In this document: positions 1-7,019 of the stretch, piece by piece | How the letters are laid out: every line of letters begins with the position of its first letter | How positions within the stretch are numbered: position 1 is the stretch's first letter | Origin: Nitrospiria bacterium | GTDB lineage: Bacteria > Nitrospirota > Nitrospiria > Nitrospirales > UBA8639 | Assembly: GCA_030430725.1 (NCBI GenBank) | Contig: JAUIKP010000045.1 | Coordinates: 1 to 12,037 of the forward strand | Direction of reading: 5' to 3' | Length of the DNA: 12,037 bases | Notes under the pieces: model-generated | Seen by the model: the letters and a program-made list of their open reading frames with translations, nothing else | Told to the model about the DNA's origin: nothing | Databases searched by the model: none | Translations under genes and position numbers: made by a program

Positions 1-200
1 GCCACCACCGTGATTTTTTGATGAGGAGCCCCGAGGCAATCCGCCCGGTCTAAGGTGTGTTGCAACATCGACCGGTTTCCCACGAATGTACAGTACTGTT
101 TAGGTTTGGGATAGCCTAACCATCGTTGAATAAAGGGACGCGTGCGTTCCCCCTCCCCACCGGCGAGAATTATAGACCATAAGGCATGGGATTGAGACAT
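1..200 (-). CDS. sugar-phosphate nucleotidyltransferase, mannose-1-phosphate guanylyltransferase-like (5' part only)
   Basis: Only the first 66 codons are in the window; the gene runs off the left edge. The N-terminus has the nucleotide-binding signature of the GT-A type nucleotidyltransferases, LAGGEGERTRP at residues 12-22, followed by PKPKQYC (31-37), where the lysine and glutamine lie at the usual substrate-contact region, and SMLQHTLDRA further on. Enzymes with this start join a sugar 1-phosphate to a nucleotide (typically GTP plus mannose 1-phosphate giving GDP-mannose) in the cytosol, feeding polysaccharide or glycoconjugate synthesis. The ATG at 200 is supported by AAGGAG nine bases upstream. 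A tripartite operator and -10-like hexamer (266-332) lie in front of it, so it is probably co-regulated with the signalling genes. The family is clear; the exact sugar and nucleotide cannot be set from this fragment. Confidence 0.85.
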   Translation of the reverse strand, partial: MSQSHALWSIILAGGEGERTRPFIQRWLGYPKPKQYCTFVGNRSMLQHTLDRADCLGAPHQKITVV

Positions 201-265
201 AGGGCGGAACTCCTTCCTTTGCACGAAAAAATTGTATAAAAGCTATGAATATACTTACGCGGTCT

Positions 266-332
266 TGTATATCGAGAAAGAAATGAGACGGATACTAGGG
301 ATTTTCCTAGAATGCCAAGAAAATTTCCCTAG
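266..332 (-). promoter_or_regulatory. operator copy A and promoter of the nucleotidyltransferase gene
   Basis: Read on the gene strand: distal half-site CTAGGGA (332-326), 15 bases, CTAGGAA (310-304), two bases, TCCCTAG (301-295), 23 bases, then TATACA (271-266) as a -10-like hexamer. The inferred transcript start is near 259, placing the palindrome centre about 43 bases upstream of it and leaving a leader of about 60 bases. There is no good -35 box, which fits an activator-dependent promoter. The arrangement repeats in copies B and C. The pattern is seen directly; activator binding is inference. The rest of the 323-base gap 201-523 shows no gene. Confidence 0.6.
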
Positions 333-523
333 GGTTCTGCTAGGATTCTGATGGATGTCCGAATCAAAATACCGAGTCGATGCCTCTTCCTCAGTCATCC
401 CCCCGTCGTGAGCGAAGACACCTCTTCGGGGGAGAGTAAAAAAAGGATTCTTCATTAACTATGTCAGATTTTCGGCGTGGGGATAAGGACCCGATTACAA
501 CTGTCGAGCCAAACAAACAGGCT

Positions 524-760
524 TTAAGCAGGCAACTGGGGCCTTTCAGAATCCTCGGACAAAATCTCCCTTGCGGCTTTCAACCAACTGGCTAAACTCG
601 GGCCACTATGCTCACCTCCCCGCTGGGAGATCTCATGGGCACGATGGTCAATCTTGGTCTTCAGCGAACCATCAGGTATCCTGTCCTGATTTTCATCGAC
701 AGAAACCGGCAGACATTGCATTTCTGCCTGTTTGTCGAACATGCATGAAATGTTTTTCAT
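524..760 (-). CDS. DUF2934-like small protein
   Basis: A 78-residue protein. Residues about 36-68 (KIDHRAHEISQRGGEH, then SLASWLKAAREIL) resemble the short DUF2934 domain, whose members carry an RAxEIxxxRGxxHG...WLxAExEL pattern. The function of that family is unknown to me. The N-terminal 35 residues contain two cysteines (6 and 16) and no recognisable motif. The ATG at 760 is strongly supported by GGAGG eight bases upstream. It stands alone between the cysteine protein gene and the operator region of the nucleotidyltransferase gene, on the same strand. A 7-bp inverted repeat (788-811) precedes it. There is no signal peptide or membrane segment, so it is probably cytosolic. Confidence 0.75.
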   Translation of the reverse strand: MKNISCMFDKQAEMQCLPVSVDENQDRIPDGSLKTKIDHRAHEISQRGGEHSGPSLASWLKAAREILSEDSERPQLPA

Positions 761-787
761 TGAATCAACCTCCGCCTTGTATGGCCT

Positions 788-811
788 TGATATCAGTTCA
801 GCTCGATATCA
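788..811. promoter_or_regulatory. inverted repeat TGATATC-N10-GATATCA upstream of the DUF2934-like gene
   Basis: Two perfect 7-base arms, each containing the palindrome GATATC, are centred 17 bases apart and lie 28 bases before the start codon at 760. Position and symmetry suit an operator or a leader hairpin. No known binding protein is recognised. Confidence 0.3.
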
Positions 812-1044
812 TTTCAAGACAGATGAGCAGAAAACGGACGTGCTCCTTCCTGCGACGATCAAACCGAATTGAACGCTCATGGATGAAGACATATCAAATC
901 GTTCAAAACAGCCAGGTGGTCTGTTGCGACCAACACAGCGCACGCTTATCTTTGGCACATGCAACGTCGAGAAGCATACGAAGCGTCACAGACCTTTACC
1001 TTTCTTCTATAGGACCCAGGGGATGACCTGCATCTCAACCGATT

Positions 1045-1215
1045 TCATGCTTCCACCGGTTTATGAATGACCTCACCACATTCCCGACAGACAAGACTCC
1101 CTGTTTTCTCGCCTTGATGATTGACATGTTCGTCCAGGAGACGTTGATGGGCGCAGACGCCCCTCCTCCCGTCGACAAGAGTTCCATTCACACGACCGGC
1201 CTCATGTTCATCCAT
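1045..1215 (-). CDS. 56-residue cysteine-rich protein with a CxH...CxxC motif
   Basis: Starts at the ATG at 1215, behind a purine-rich AAGGGCGGGG stretch, and ends at TGA (1045-1047). Residues CAH (21-23) and CREC (43-46) give a CxH plus CxxC arrangement with a linker rich in H, D and E (HQRLLDEHVNHQGEK), as in small zinc-ribbon proteins. Two other short CxxC proteins occur in this window (7919-8110 and the C-terminus of 11531-11914), so such proteins appear common in this genome. It is cytosolic by composition, with no signal peptide. The function is unknown. The coding call rests on the ribosome-binding site, the ordered cysteine pattern and the lack of a better frame. A second in-frame ATG lies at codon 4 on no better signal only if frame is ignored, so 1215 is preferred. 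Confidence 0.55.
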   Translation of the reverse strand: MDEHEAGRVNGTLVDGRRGVCAHQRLLDEHVNHQGEKTGSLVCRECGEVIHKPVEA

Positions 1216-1291
1216 GCGCCCCGCCCTTTCTGAAAAATACCCAATCCCTCATGTGACAATCCATCAGCTCTAACCGGCATTCCGTCTTTCA

Positions 1292-2332
1292 TCAAGCCAC
1301 ATGGAAACGAGAGGAGGCCTCTACCTTGACCTCATCGTTTTGAAAGATCTTATGGCAGACTTGTTGAACAGTGGCCAAATGAACCGGTTTGAGGAAAAAT
1401 CCTTGAGCGCCTTCCTGCAACATCCGCCGGAGCAATCGCTCCTCGGCCCCGCCCGACATCATCAGCACCGGCATCTGATGTCCCAACCATCGCAGTTCAT
1501 CCAACATGGTCCGCCCATCCATAATGGGCATGTGCAGATCCAGTACAATTCCATCCACGCAACGGCCGTCCAACAGATCCAGGCCCTCCCGCCCATTTCT
1601 CGCAATAAGCACTTCATATCCCCATTCCTGAAGGGCCTGATCCAACAACCGGGAGATGGAAGGATCATCATCGACCACCAACAAACAGGGACGGACTTCC
1701 AGGGCCTCGGTCCCGGCACGCGACACACCCCGCGATGTGGCTTGGAGCGCTTGAAGAATTTCCAGACAGGAAGGGCAATAGGTTTGTGTAGGCTCGATAT
1801 CGGAGAATGTGAGTTGATGGCTTGACAAATATGCATCCAAAACCTGCCAGTCATCTGTTCCGGCAAGCCCCTCAGAGGAGGGATCGTGAACCCGTTCGCA
1901 CCAGGCACAGGAAAACACGAATTGGGAGGTAGGCGAAGATAACGAGAGGCTATGCCGTAAGACATCTCTCCGGGAAATGACTCCGACAAGCTGCCGATCA
2001 CGAACCACAGGCATCCTCAGAACTTGGCTGTGAACCATCCCCGTCATCACGACATCGAGCGGATCCTGCTCAAACACATATACCGGGGTAATCATCGTGT
2101 CCTCGACCCTAAGTTCATCCAGGGAATTCACGCGTGCACAGGCTTGTAACAGACGGAGTTCGGTCACGACCCCCAAAATTTCTCCAGTGGAATCGACCAC
2201 CGGCCATCCGCTGTATTGACCGGAAAGAAATTGCAAAACCAGACCGTTCTCAAAGCGGCCGGGTCGAAGAGGAACGGCTGCGGTGTCCATCAAATCTTCC
2301 GCCAACGGAGAAGAGGGAAAAAGGTGGTTCAT
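1292..2332 (-). CDS. CBS-domain pair, four-cysteine linker and receiver-domain fusion protein
   Basis: A 346-residue soluble protein in three parts. Residues about 10-130 form a tandem CBS pair (AEDLMDTAAVPL..., GWPVVDSTGEILGVVTE, then VEDTMITPVYVF..., RMPVVRDRQLVGVISRRDVL), a fold that usually senses adenine nucleotides. Residues 142-189 carry CAWC (142-145) and CPSC (186-189) around a W..L.AYL stretch, a pattern that recurs in bacterial signalling proteins and could bind a metal. Residues about 215-331 are a CheY-like receiver with acidic pocket DDD (221-223), phospho-acceptor D265 in VLDLHMP, S293 and K315. No DNA-binding or catalytic output domain is present. ATG 2332 has GAGG seven bases upstream and keeps the whole first CBS domain. 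Operator copy B lies in front. It may link energy state to phosphorelay signalling from the neighbouring kinase; that role is inference. Confidence 0.88.
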   Translation of the reverse strand: MNHLFPSSPLAEDLMDTAAVPLRPGRFENGLVLQFLSGQYSGWPVVDSTGEILGVVTELRLLQACARVNSLDELRVEDTMITPVYVFEQDPLDVVMTGMVHSQVLRMPVVRDRQLVGVISRRDVLRHSLSLSSPTSQFVFSCAWCERVHDPSSEGLAGTDDWQVLDAYLSSHQLTFSDIEPTQTYCPSCLEILQALQATSRGVSRAGTEALEVRPCLLVVDDDPSISRLLDQALQEWGYEVLIARNGREGLDLLDGRCVDGIVLDLHMPIMDGRTMLDELRWLGHQMPVLMMSGGAEERLLRRMLQEGAQGFFLKPVHLATVQQVCHKIFQNDEVKVEASSRFHVA

Positions 2333-2352
2333 CCGAGGACCTCACTTTCACT

Positions 2353-2374
2353 ATGGTTTCAACCATGAAACCAT
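2353..2374 (-). other. leader hairpin of the CBS-receiver gene
   Basis: ATGGTTTCA and TGAAACCAT are perfect 9-base arms around a 4-base loop, ending 21 bases before the start codon at 2332. The left arm can also pair within itself (ATGGTT with AACCAT), so two folds compete. It lies inside the leader inferred from operator copy B (start near 2404). It could modulate translation or be a protein-binding site. Confidence 0.4.
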
Positions 2375-2410
2375 CAGAATTACGGGGGATTGTGCCGCGA
2401 CGCTGAGAGG

Positions 2411-2477
2411 AACCTACCGAATCGAGGCAAAAAAAAGAACTAGGGAAATCCCTAGTTCTTTCCGGAAAACATCCTAG
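2411..2477 (-). promoter_or_regulatory. operator copy B and promoter of the CBS-receiver gene
   Basis: On the gene strand: distal half-site CTAGGAT (2477-2471), 15 bases, then CTAGGGA-TT-TCCCTAG (2455-2440), 23 bases, and TAGGTT (2416-2411) as a weak -10-like hexamer. The palindrome is the most perfect of the three: the symmetry extends to 13-base arms (2434-2461). Spacing from distal half to palindrome equals that in copies A and C. The -10 match is poor, so the promoter part is less sure than the operator. Confidence 0.55.
2429..2461 (-). terminator. Rho-independent terminator of the 2509-3201 regulator gene
   Basis: On the minus strand a stem AAAGAACTAGGGA / TCCCTAGTTCTTT closes around TT (functionally a 4-base loop) and is followed directly by eight T residues (2436-2429). 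It begins about 48 bases after the TAG stop of the response-regulator gene. The same bases form operator copy B. Confidence 0.65.
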
Positions 2478-2508
2478 AGATGAAGGGGGGAGAGATGATC
2501 GGAATCGT

Positions 2509-3201
2509 CTACTTCTCAACCAGGCCATGAGCAACCGCAAATTGGGTCAACTCTGGAATGGTATGCATCCTTAACGTTTCTATGACCTTGGCTTTATGAA
2601 ATTCCACCGTCTTGGTGGAAATATTGAGTAGGCTGGCTATGGCTTTGATGGAATGCCCCTCCGCAATCAGCTGCAAGACTTCCCGTTGACGAGGGGTAAG
2701 CTGGCTCAAAATCGGTCTCCCCATTCCTTGTGAGTTCGGAGGGGAAATATCCCTTCGCAAAACTAATGGGGTAACATACGTGTGGCCGGCCAACACCGTT
2801 TGCACAGCCTGCTTGAGTTCCGATCCGGCAGACCGTTTTAATAGATAGCCGGAAGCCCCGGCCTCGAACGCCGCGGTAATATAGGAGGAATCTCCATGCA
2901 TCGTCAGAAAAATAATTTTACAGTGAGGAATAAGTTTTTGGAGATGGCGAGCGGACTCCAGACCGTTTAAACTCGGCATGGAAATATCCATCACCACCAC
3001 ATCCGGGTTCAGATGTGGAGCGATATGGAGTAACGCTCGTCCATCTTCCACCTTTCCCACGACCTCAGCGAACTCCTCCACAAGCCTTGCCACCCCTTCC
3101 AGAACCATGGGATGATCATCCGCCAACACAATACGGGGAAGGTTCCTTGAGGATTTCCCTGCACATGAGCTCGAATAAGGAGGTGAGAGCGGCACCGGCA
3201 T
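2509..3201 (-). CDS. NarL/LuxR-family response regulator (first of two paralogues)
   Basis: A 230-residue DNA-binding response regulator. The receiver domain (about 23-140) has DD at 28-29, phospho-acceptor D72 in VVMDISMP, a switch threonine in FLTMH and lysine in LLKRSA. The C-terminal LuxR-type helix-turn-helix (about 165-228) begins LTPRQREVLQLIAEGHS and has recognition region NISTKTVEFHKAKV. The start is set at ATG 3201 because AGGAGG stands six bases before it; a TTG at 3219 would put that site inside the gene. A 22-residue leader rich in P and S precedes the receiver domain. Its promoter (copy C) carries the tripartite operator and a consensus TATAAT, so the gene may be autoregulated. 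It closely resembles the regulator encoded at 3330-3974, with shared blocks such as VGKVEDGRALL. The input kinase is probably the one at 4177-6981. Confidence 0.93.
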   Translation of the reverse strand: MPVPLSPPYSSSCAGKSSRNLPRIVLADDHPMVLEGVARLVEEFAEVVGKVEDGRALLHIAPHLNPDVVVMDISMPSLNGLESARHLQKLIPHCKIIFLTMHGDSSYITAAFEAGASGYLLKRSAGSELKQAVQTVLAGHTYVTPLVLRRDISPPNSQGMGRPILSQLTPRQREVLQLIAEGHSIKAIASLLNISTKTVEFHKAKVIETLRMHTIPELTQFAVAHGLVEK

Positions 3202-3242
3202 CTTGATCCTCCTGAACAATTTTACGCGCTTAGGTGGGAGGT

Positions 3243-3308
3243 ATTATATACAAGCGCGAACAAATCGACACCAGGGAAATCCCTAGTTCCCGACAGAAAC
3301 ATCCCTGG
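3243..3308 (-). promoter_or_regulatory. operator copy C and promoter of the 2509-3201 regulator gene
   Basis: On the gene strand: distal half-site CCAGGGA (3308-3302), 15 bases, CTAGGGA-TT-TCCCTGG (3286-3271), 22 bases, then a perfect TATAAT (3248-3243). The inferred start is near 3236, so the palindrome is centred about 42 bases upstream, overlapping where a -35 box would be; no TTGACA-like hexamer is present. This is the clearest of the three promoters and the anchor for the class II activator interpretation. Confidence 0.68.
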
Positions 3309-3329
3309 CCAAAATCATTCGCCACTCTG

Positions 3330-3974
3330 TTATTCCGGAGACACGAGACCATGGGTAATGGCATACCTTGTTAATTCCGCCGTGCTTTGACAATTCAACT
3401 CCCGGATTATTTTGGCTCGATGAAATTCAATGGTTTTTGGGGATACATGCAACATCGTCGCAATCTCTTTGGTACTGTGACCTTCGGCGATGAGTTGAAG
3501 CACTTCCCGCTGCCGTGGCGTTAGAGAATGATCCTCAGCTTTAGGAGCCGCCATTTCATGAGTAAGGGTACCCAGAAAATCTTTGGCAATGGCCGGAGTC
3601 ACATAGTACTGCCCTTTCATCACCGCATGGATCGCTTGCATTAACTCTGAAGCCGCGGAACGCTTTAAAAGAAAACCGGACGCCCCGATTTGAAAGGCTT
3701 CCTTCGCATACAAAGGATCCGCATGCATGGTCAGAAAAATCAGCTTGATTGACGGAAGCAACTTTTTGAGTTGACGCCCGGCATCCAAGCCATTCAATTT
3801 GGGCATTGAAATATCAAGGACGATCACATCCGGTTCCAGCTTCCGGGCAGCCTGTAGAAGGGCCCGTCCATCCTCTACTTTCCCGACAAGGTCACAATCG
3901 TCCGTGACCAGTTTCGCCAGACCTTCCAGAACCAATGCATGGTCATCGGCTAATAATACTCGAGTTCGAGTCAC
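3330..3974 (-). CDS. NarL/LuxR-family response regulator (second paralogue)
   Basis: A 214-residue regulator of standard length. The receiver domain has DD (10-11), phospho-acceptor D54 in VLDISMP, T82 and K104. A linker of about 25 residues leads to the LuxR-type helix-turn-helix, LTPRQREVLQLIAEGHS, with recognition region HVSPKTIEFHRAKI, nearly the same as in the neighbouring paralogue. The start is GTG at 3974, the first usable start after an in-frame TAG; an AGGA lies 11 bases upstream, a rather long spacing, so translation may be modest. The gene lies 202 bases downstream of the kinase gene on the same strand and is its most likely partner. The similar recognition helices suggest both paralogues read the same operator family, which is inference. 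Confidence 0.92.
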   Translation of the reverse strand: MTRTRVLLADDHALVLEGLAKLVTDDCDLVGKVEDGRALLQAARKLEPDVIVLDISMPKLNGLDAGRQLKKLLPSIKLIFLTMHADPLYAKEAFQIGASGFLLKRSAASELMQAIHAVMKGQYYVTPAIAKDFLGTLTHEMAAPKAEDHSLTPRQREVLQLIAEGHSTKEIATMLHVSPKTIEFHRAKIIRELNCQSTAELTRYAITHGLVSPE

Positions 3975-4176
3975 CAGGGATCTTGTCCTATGCTATTGAT
4001 GAGCGGCCATCACCTTGACCATAAAGACATTCCTGCCCCTTTCCCTGCCCTGCCCTTCCAACTTCATCACCTGCCCCTCATTCCCGGCAACCGGTCATTG
4101 AAAGGTAACCATAAGGAACGGGGAATCCAACTATGCTGACACCTGGGGTTACGAGCCGATCTTTGCCCCCCAGCAA

Positions 4177-6981
4177 TCATGTTTGGTCGCGGCCCGGTAT
4201 TGAGACCGTCACGGTGGTGCCACGGCCAGGCTGACTCTCCACCGACAAGATCCCACCCACCAGACGAGCCCGCTCTCTCATGTTGACAAATCCCAAGCCG
4301 TGGGAAAGAAGTCCGTCCACCTCAAATCCCACTCCATTGTCGTGAATGGAGAGAATAATGTCCTGCCCGTCCTTTCTCAAAACGAGATGGACGGCCGTGG
4401 CCTGAGCATGCCTTGAAACATTTTGCAAGCTCTCCTGTGCTATCCGGTACAGACACGTGGCCACGGCCTGAGAGAATGTTCGTGCCTCCTCAGTCACCTC
4501 TTGCGTAACGGACACCCCTTTCCACTTCGTAAAGTCTTCGCATAACGAACGAAGAGCCGGTCCCAAACCCAGATCATCGAGAATCGACGGGTGATATTGG
4601 TAAGCTAAATGCCGAACATCATCGGACAGATTGGCGACGCTTTCAAAGAGCTCCTGGATCATTGGCGTAACGAGGTGCGCATCCGACAGGCCGTCACGCG
4701 CAGCTTGCAGCTTCAAACTCAGAAGCGCAAGCCGTTGATTCACATCATCGTGCAGATCACGGGAAATACGCCGACGCTCCTCCTCCTGCGCCGTCAAGAG
4801 TCGGGCAGCCAATGAGCGAAGCTCCTGCTGTTGAATTTCCAGGCGCTGAGAGGCTTCCTGAAGAATGATTTCCGCTTGTTTTCTTTGGGTAATATCCGTG
4901 GAAATTCCACAGAGTGCATAAGGTTTTCCTGTGGGAGTCGTCAACAAAAATTTAAACACATGTTCGGTGTGCTTTCCATCAGCACGATCCGATATTTCAT
5001 CGGATTCATGGGCCTGCCCGGTTTGAAGAATGGTTTGGTCAATTTCCCGAAATCGCGAAGCCCGGTCGAAGGGAAAAATTTCTGTATCAGTTTTGCCCAA
5101 AATCTCCTTCTCGGACAGACCCGTATTTTTTTCGAACTGCCGATTGACCTTCAGATACCGACCCTCAAGATCTTTGAGCCATATGGAGATCGGACTATGA
5201 TCAAGAATTGCCTGAAGCTGCTCTTTGCTCTGTTGAAGCAGCTGTTCTGCCTTCTTGCGGGCGGTAATATCCGTTCCTGTCGCAATAAAAAATTTCACTT
5301 TACCTTTTTCATCAGGGATGGCAGTGGTTTCCCAATGAATCCAAGTCGGTTGACGCGATTGGTTCACGAGGGCTGATTCAAACAAGGGAGGCAGCCGTCC
5401 CGCCTGGCAAGAATCGATAATTTCCCTGGTTCCTTGATCGTCCTCCCCTGAAATGACAAAAAGGTTCACAAACGGTTGTCCCTTTAAGTCTTGGAAAGAG
5501 TCCCTCACAGTCTGTTCACAGGCCCGGTTGATGCGAAGAATCCGCAAATGCGGGTCCAGAATCACCACGAGGGCGCCTGTCGTGTCCAGCACCTGGCTGA
5601 CAAACCTTCGCTCTTTCTCCAGAGCCTCCTGCGCAGCCCGTTGCCTGGTGCGATCAATGCCGGACGCAATCAGGTATTTCACCTCACCGTGTTTATCCCA
5701 CAGCAGGGCATTAGACCAGGCAATCCAGCGCAGTTGCTTCTGTTTGGTGATCCAGAAATTCTCATGAATGTTCGGGGCTTGACCTTGGAGAAATGCTTGA
5801 AAATACGCCTTGACCTCTTCCACGCTACCCGGTGGCAGCACGGTTTCCCAAAAAGGCTTATTCTGGATTTCTTCAGAAGAAAAACCTGTCAGCATTTCAC
5901 AGGCACGATTGAACCGGACGATGTTTCCCTGTGAGTCCGTGACCACAATTAATGCGGCAGTGGTATCTAAAATTGCCGTAATAAATTCCTGCTCTTTCTT
6001 AATCTCATCCCGTGCTTGTCGACGTTCGGTAACATCCCGCAACACCACAATGAATAATTTTCTGGCCCTGCCTTTGCTATGTTCTTGCAATTCCACTTGT
6101 GAAAGGGACGCTTCGATAGGAAATTCTTCCCCGTCAGCTCGTAGTCCAAAAACCTCTCTCGACGCATCCATCCGCCTGGTAGCCTCTGGATTTTGACCGA
6201 ATTGGCGATGGTGGTTATGATGCGCTTCCCGAAACCGTTCAGGAATAAACCGGCTAATCGAATGCCCGAGGGCGCTCGAAGCAGGACAGCGAAACATCGT
6301 CTCGGCGGCCTCGTTAAACAGCACAATCCGTTCATCCTCATCGGTGGCCATGATCGCATCCATCACACCATTCATGACCACCGACATCAAGGCCTCTTGT
6401 GATTTCTGCACGTCTTCCATTCGCTCCAGCATCGTCACATCTTCGACCGCAATTCGGAACCTAGTTGCCAGACCCAATGGCTCCATGCTCTCCAAGCATC
6501 CTTCCAACCGGACTCGATGGATGCTCGCACCATGCCGCAGGGTCAGAATATCGGAAGGCTGAGTGCCGGCCTTTTTTTTCAGCGTTTCCAGATACAGACG
6601 AAACCTCCCCTGGTCCTCCGGTTCCACATATTCTTCAAACCTCTTGTGAATGAGGGTCCGCCGTGGCAGTCCCAGTACATGGCAGAAGGTCAAATTGGTC
6701 TCCAGAATCCGGCCGGTCCCATCGAGCGTGACGTATCCCGCCGGTGTAAAATCAAAGAGGGTGGCATACCGATCACGTGCCAGCCCAAGATCAGCCTGAG
6801 TCCGACGAAGTTCTTCATTTTGCATCTCCAGTTCGTTCTGATGCACTTGGAGTTCATGCACAAGGCGCTGCACTTCCTCAAGCGTCATCTTCTTCACCTG
6901 GGCGCGTGTCACCTGAAGAGCCGTTTCGGCCTTTTGCCGTAAAATATTCTTCCCGGTCGATGGTGTATGTTTTGAACTCAT
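4177..6981 (-). CDS. soluble five-PAS sensor histidine kinase (NarX/DegS-type core)
   Basis: A 934-residue cytosolic kinase with no membrane segment. An N-terminal coiled coil (about 20-65, LVHELQVHQNELEMQNEELRR) is followed by five PAS-type units near 70-185, 193-320, 325-445, 450-575 and 585-700, each ending in a DxT-like PAC tail (VEDVT, LRDVTERR, ASGIDRTRQ, GTDITARKKAE, STDITQRKQAE). The core is HisKA_3 type: phospho-acceptor H744 in ISRDLHDDVNQ, N-box around N854 (RIAQESLQNVSRHA), G1 box DNGVGF (881) and G2 box GLGFVNMRER (895). Kinases with this core phosphorylate NarL-type regulators, two of which lie just downstream. The ATG at 6981 has a weak GAGAA site four bases before it. The signal is unknown; several PAS units could bind haem, flavin or small molecules, but no ligand residue can be assigned by eye. 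A decayed kinase lies immediately upstream. Confidence 0.95.
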   Translation of the reverse strand: MSSKHTPSTGKNILRQKAETALQVTRAQVKKMTLEEVQRLVHELQVHQNELEMQNEELRRTQADLGLARDRYATLFDFTPAGYVTLDGTGRILETNLTFCHVLGLPRRTLIHKRFEEYVEPEDQGRFRLYLETLKKKAGTQPSDILTLRHGASIHRVRLEGCLESMEPLGLATRFRIAVEDVTMLERMEDVQKSQEALMSVVMNGVMDAIMATDEDERIVLFNEAAETMFRCPASSALGHSISRFIPERFREAHHNHHRQFGQNPEATRRMDASREVFGLRADGEEFPIEASLSQVELQEHSKGRARKLFIVVLRDVTERRQARDEIKKEQEFITAILDTTAALIVVTDSQGNIVRFNRACEMLTGFSSEEIQNKPFWETVLPPGSVEEVKAYFQAFLQGQAPNIHENFWITKQKQLRWIAWSNALLWDKHGEVKYLIASGIDRTRQRAAQEALEKERRFVSQVLDTTGALVVILDPHLRILRINRACEQTVRDSFQDLKGQPFVNLFVISGEDDQGTREIIDSCQAGRLPPLFESALVNQSRQPTWIHWETTAIPDEKGKVKFFIATGTDITARKKAEQLLQQSKEQLQAILDHSPISIWLKDLEGRYLKVNRQFEKNTGLSEKEILGKTDTEIFPFDRASRFREIDQTILQTGQAHESDEISDRADGKHTEHVFKFLLTTPTGKPYALCGISTDITQRKQAEIILQEASQRLEIQQQELRSLAARLLTAQEEERRRISRDLHDDVNQRLALLSLKLQAARDGLSDAHLVTPMIQELFESVANLSDDVRHLAYQYHPSILDDLGLGPALRSLCEDFTKWKGVSVTQEVTEEARTFSQAVATCLYRIAQESLQNVSRHAQATAVHLVLRKDGQDIILSIHDNGVGFEVDGLLSHGLGFVNMRERARLVGGILSVESQPGRGTTVTVSIPGRDQT

Positions 6982-7019
6982 TGCGTTCTCTTTATGGGCT
7001 AACCCTTCGACTTTAAAAT

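Noticed and set aside
400..432. CCCCCG...CGGGGG stem enclosing GAAGA/TCTTC, considered as a terminator after the DUF2934-like gene
   Set aside because: No T-run follows the stem on the minus strand; the A/T run at 438-445 is on the wrong side.
255..455. 66-residue minus-strand open frame over operator copy A
   Set aside because: It has no ribosome-binding site, and its centre is simply the translation of the operator repeats.
571..1026. 151-residue plus-strand open frame
   Set aside because: It overlaps the DUF2934-like gene on the other strand, has no ribosome-binding site and gives a composition unlike a folded protein.
3974..3992. Possible fourth operator copy, CCAGGGA then TCCTATG, at the start of the second regulator gene
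   Set aside because: The half-sites are five bases apart instead of two, the distal half-site at 22 bases is missing, and it overlaps the start codon.
3993..4067. 24-residue minus-strand frame between the kinase and second regulator genes, a possible leader peptide
   Set aside because: It has low-complexity GQGRERGR content and no conserved motif; a GGGGCAGG upstream is not enough support.
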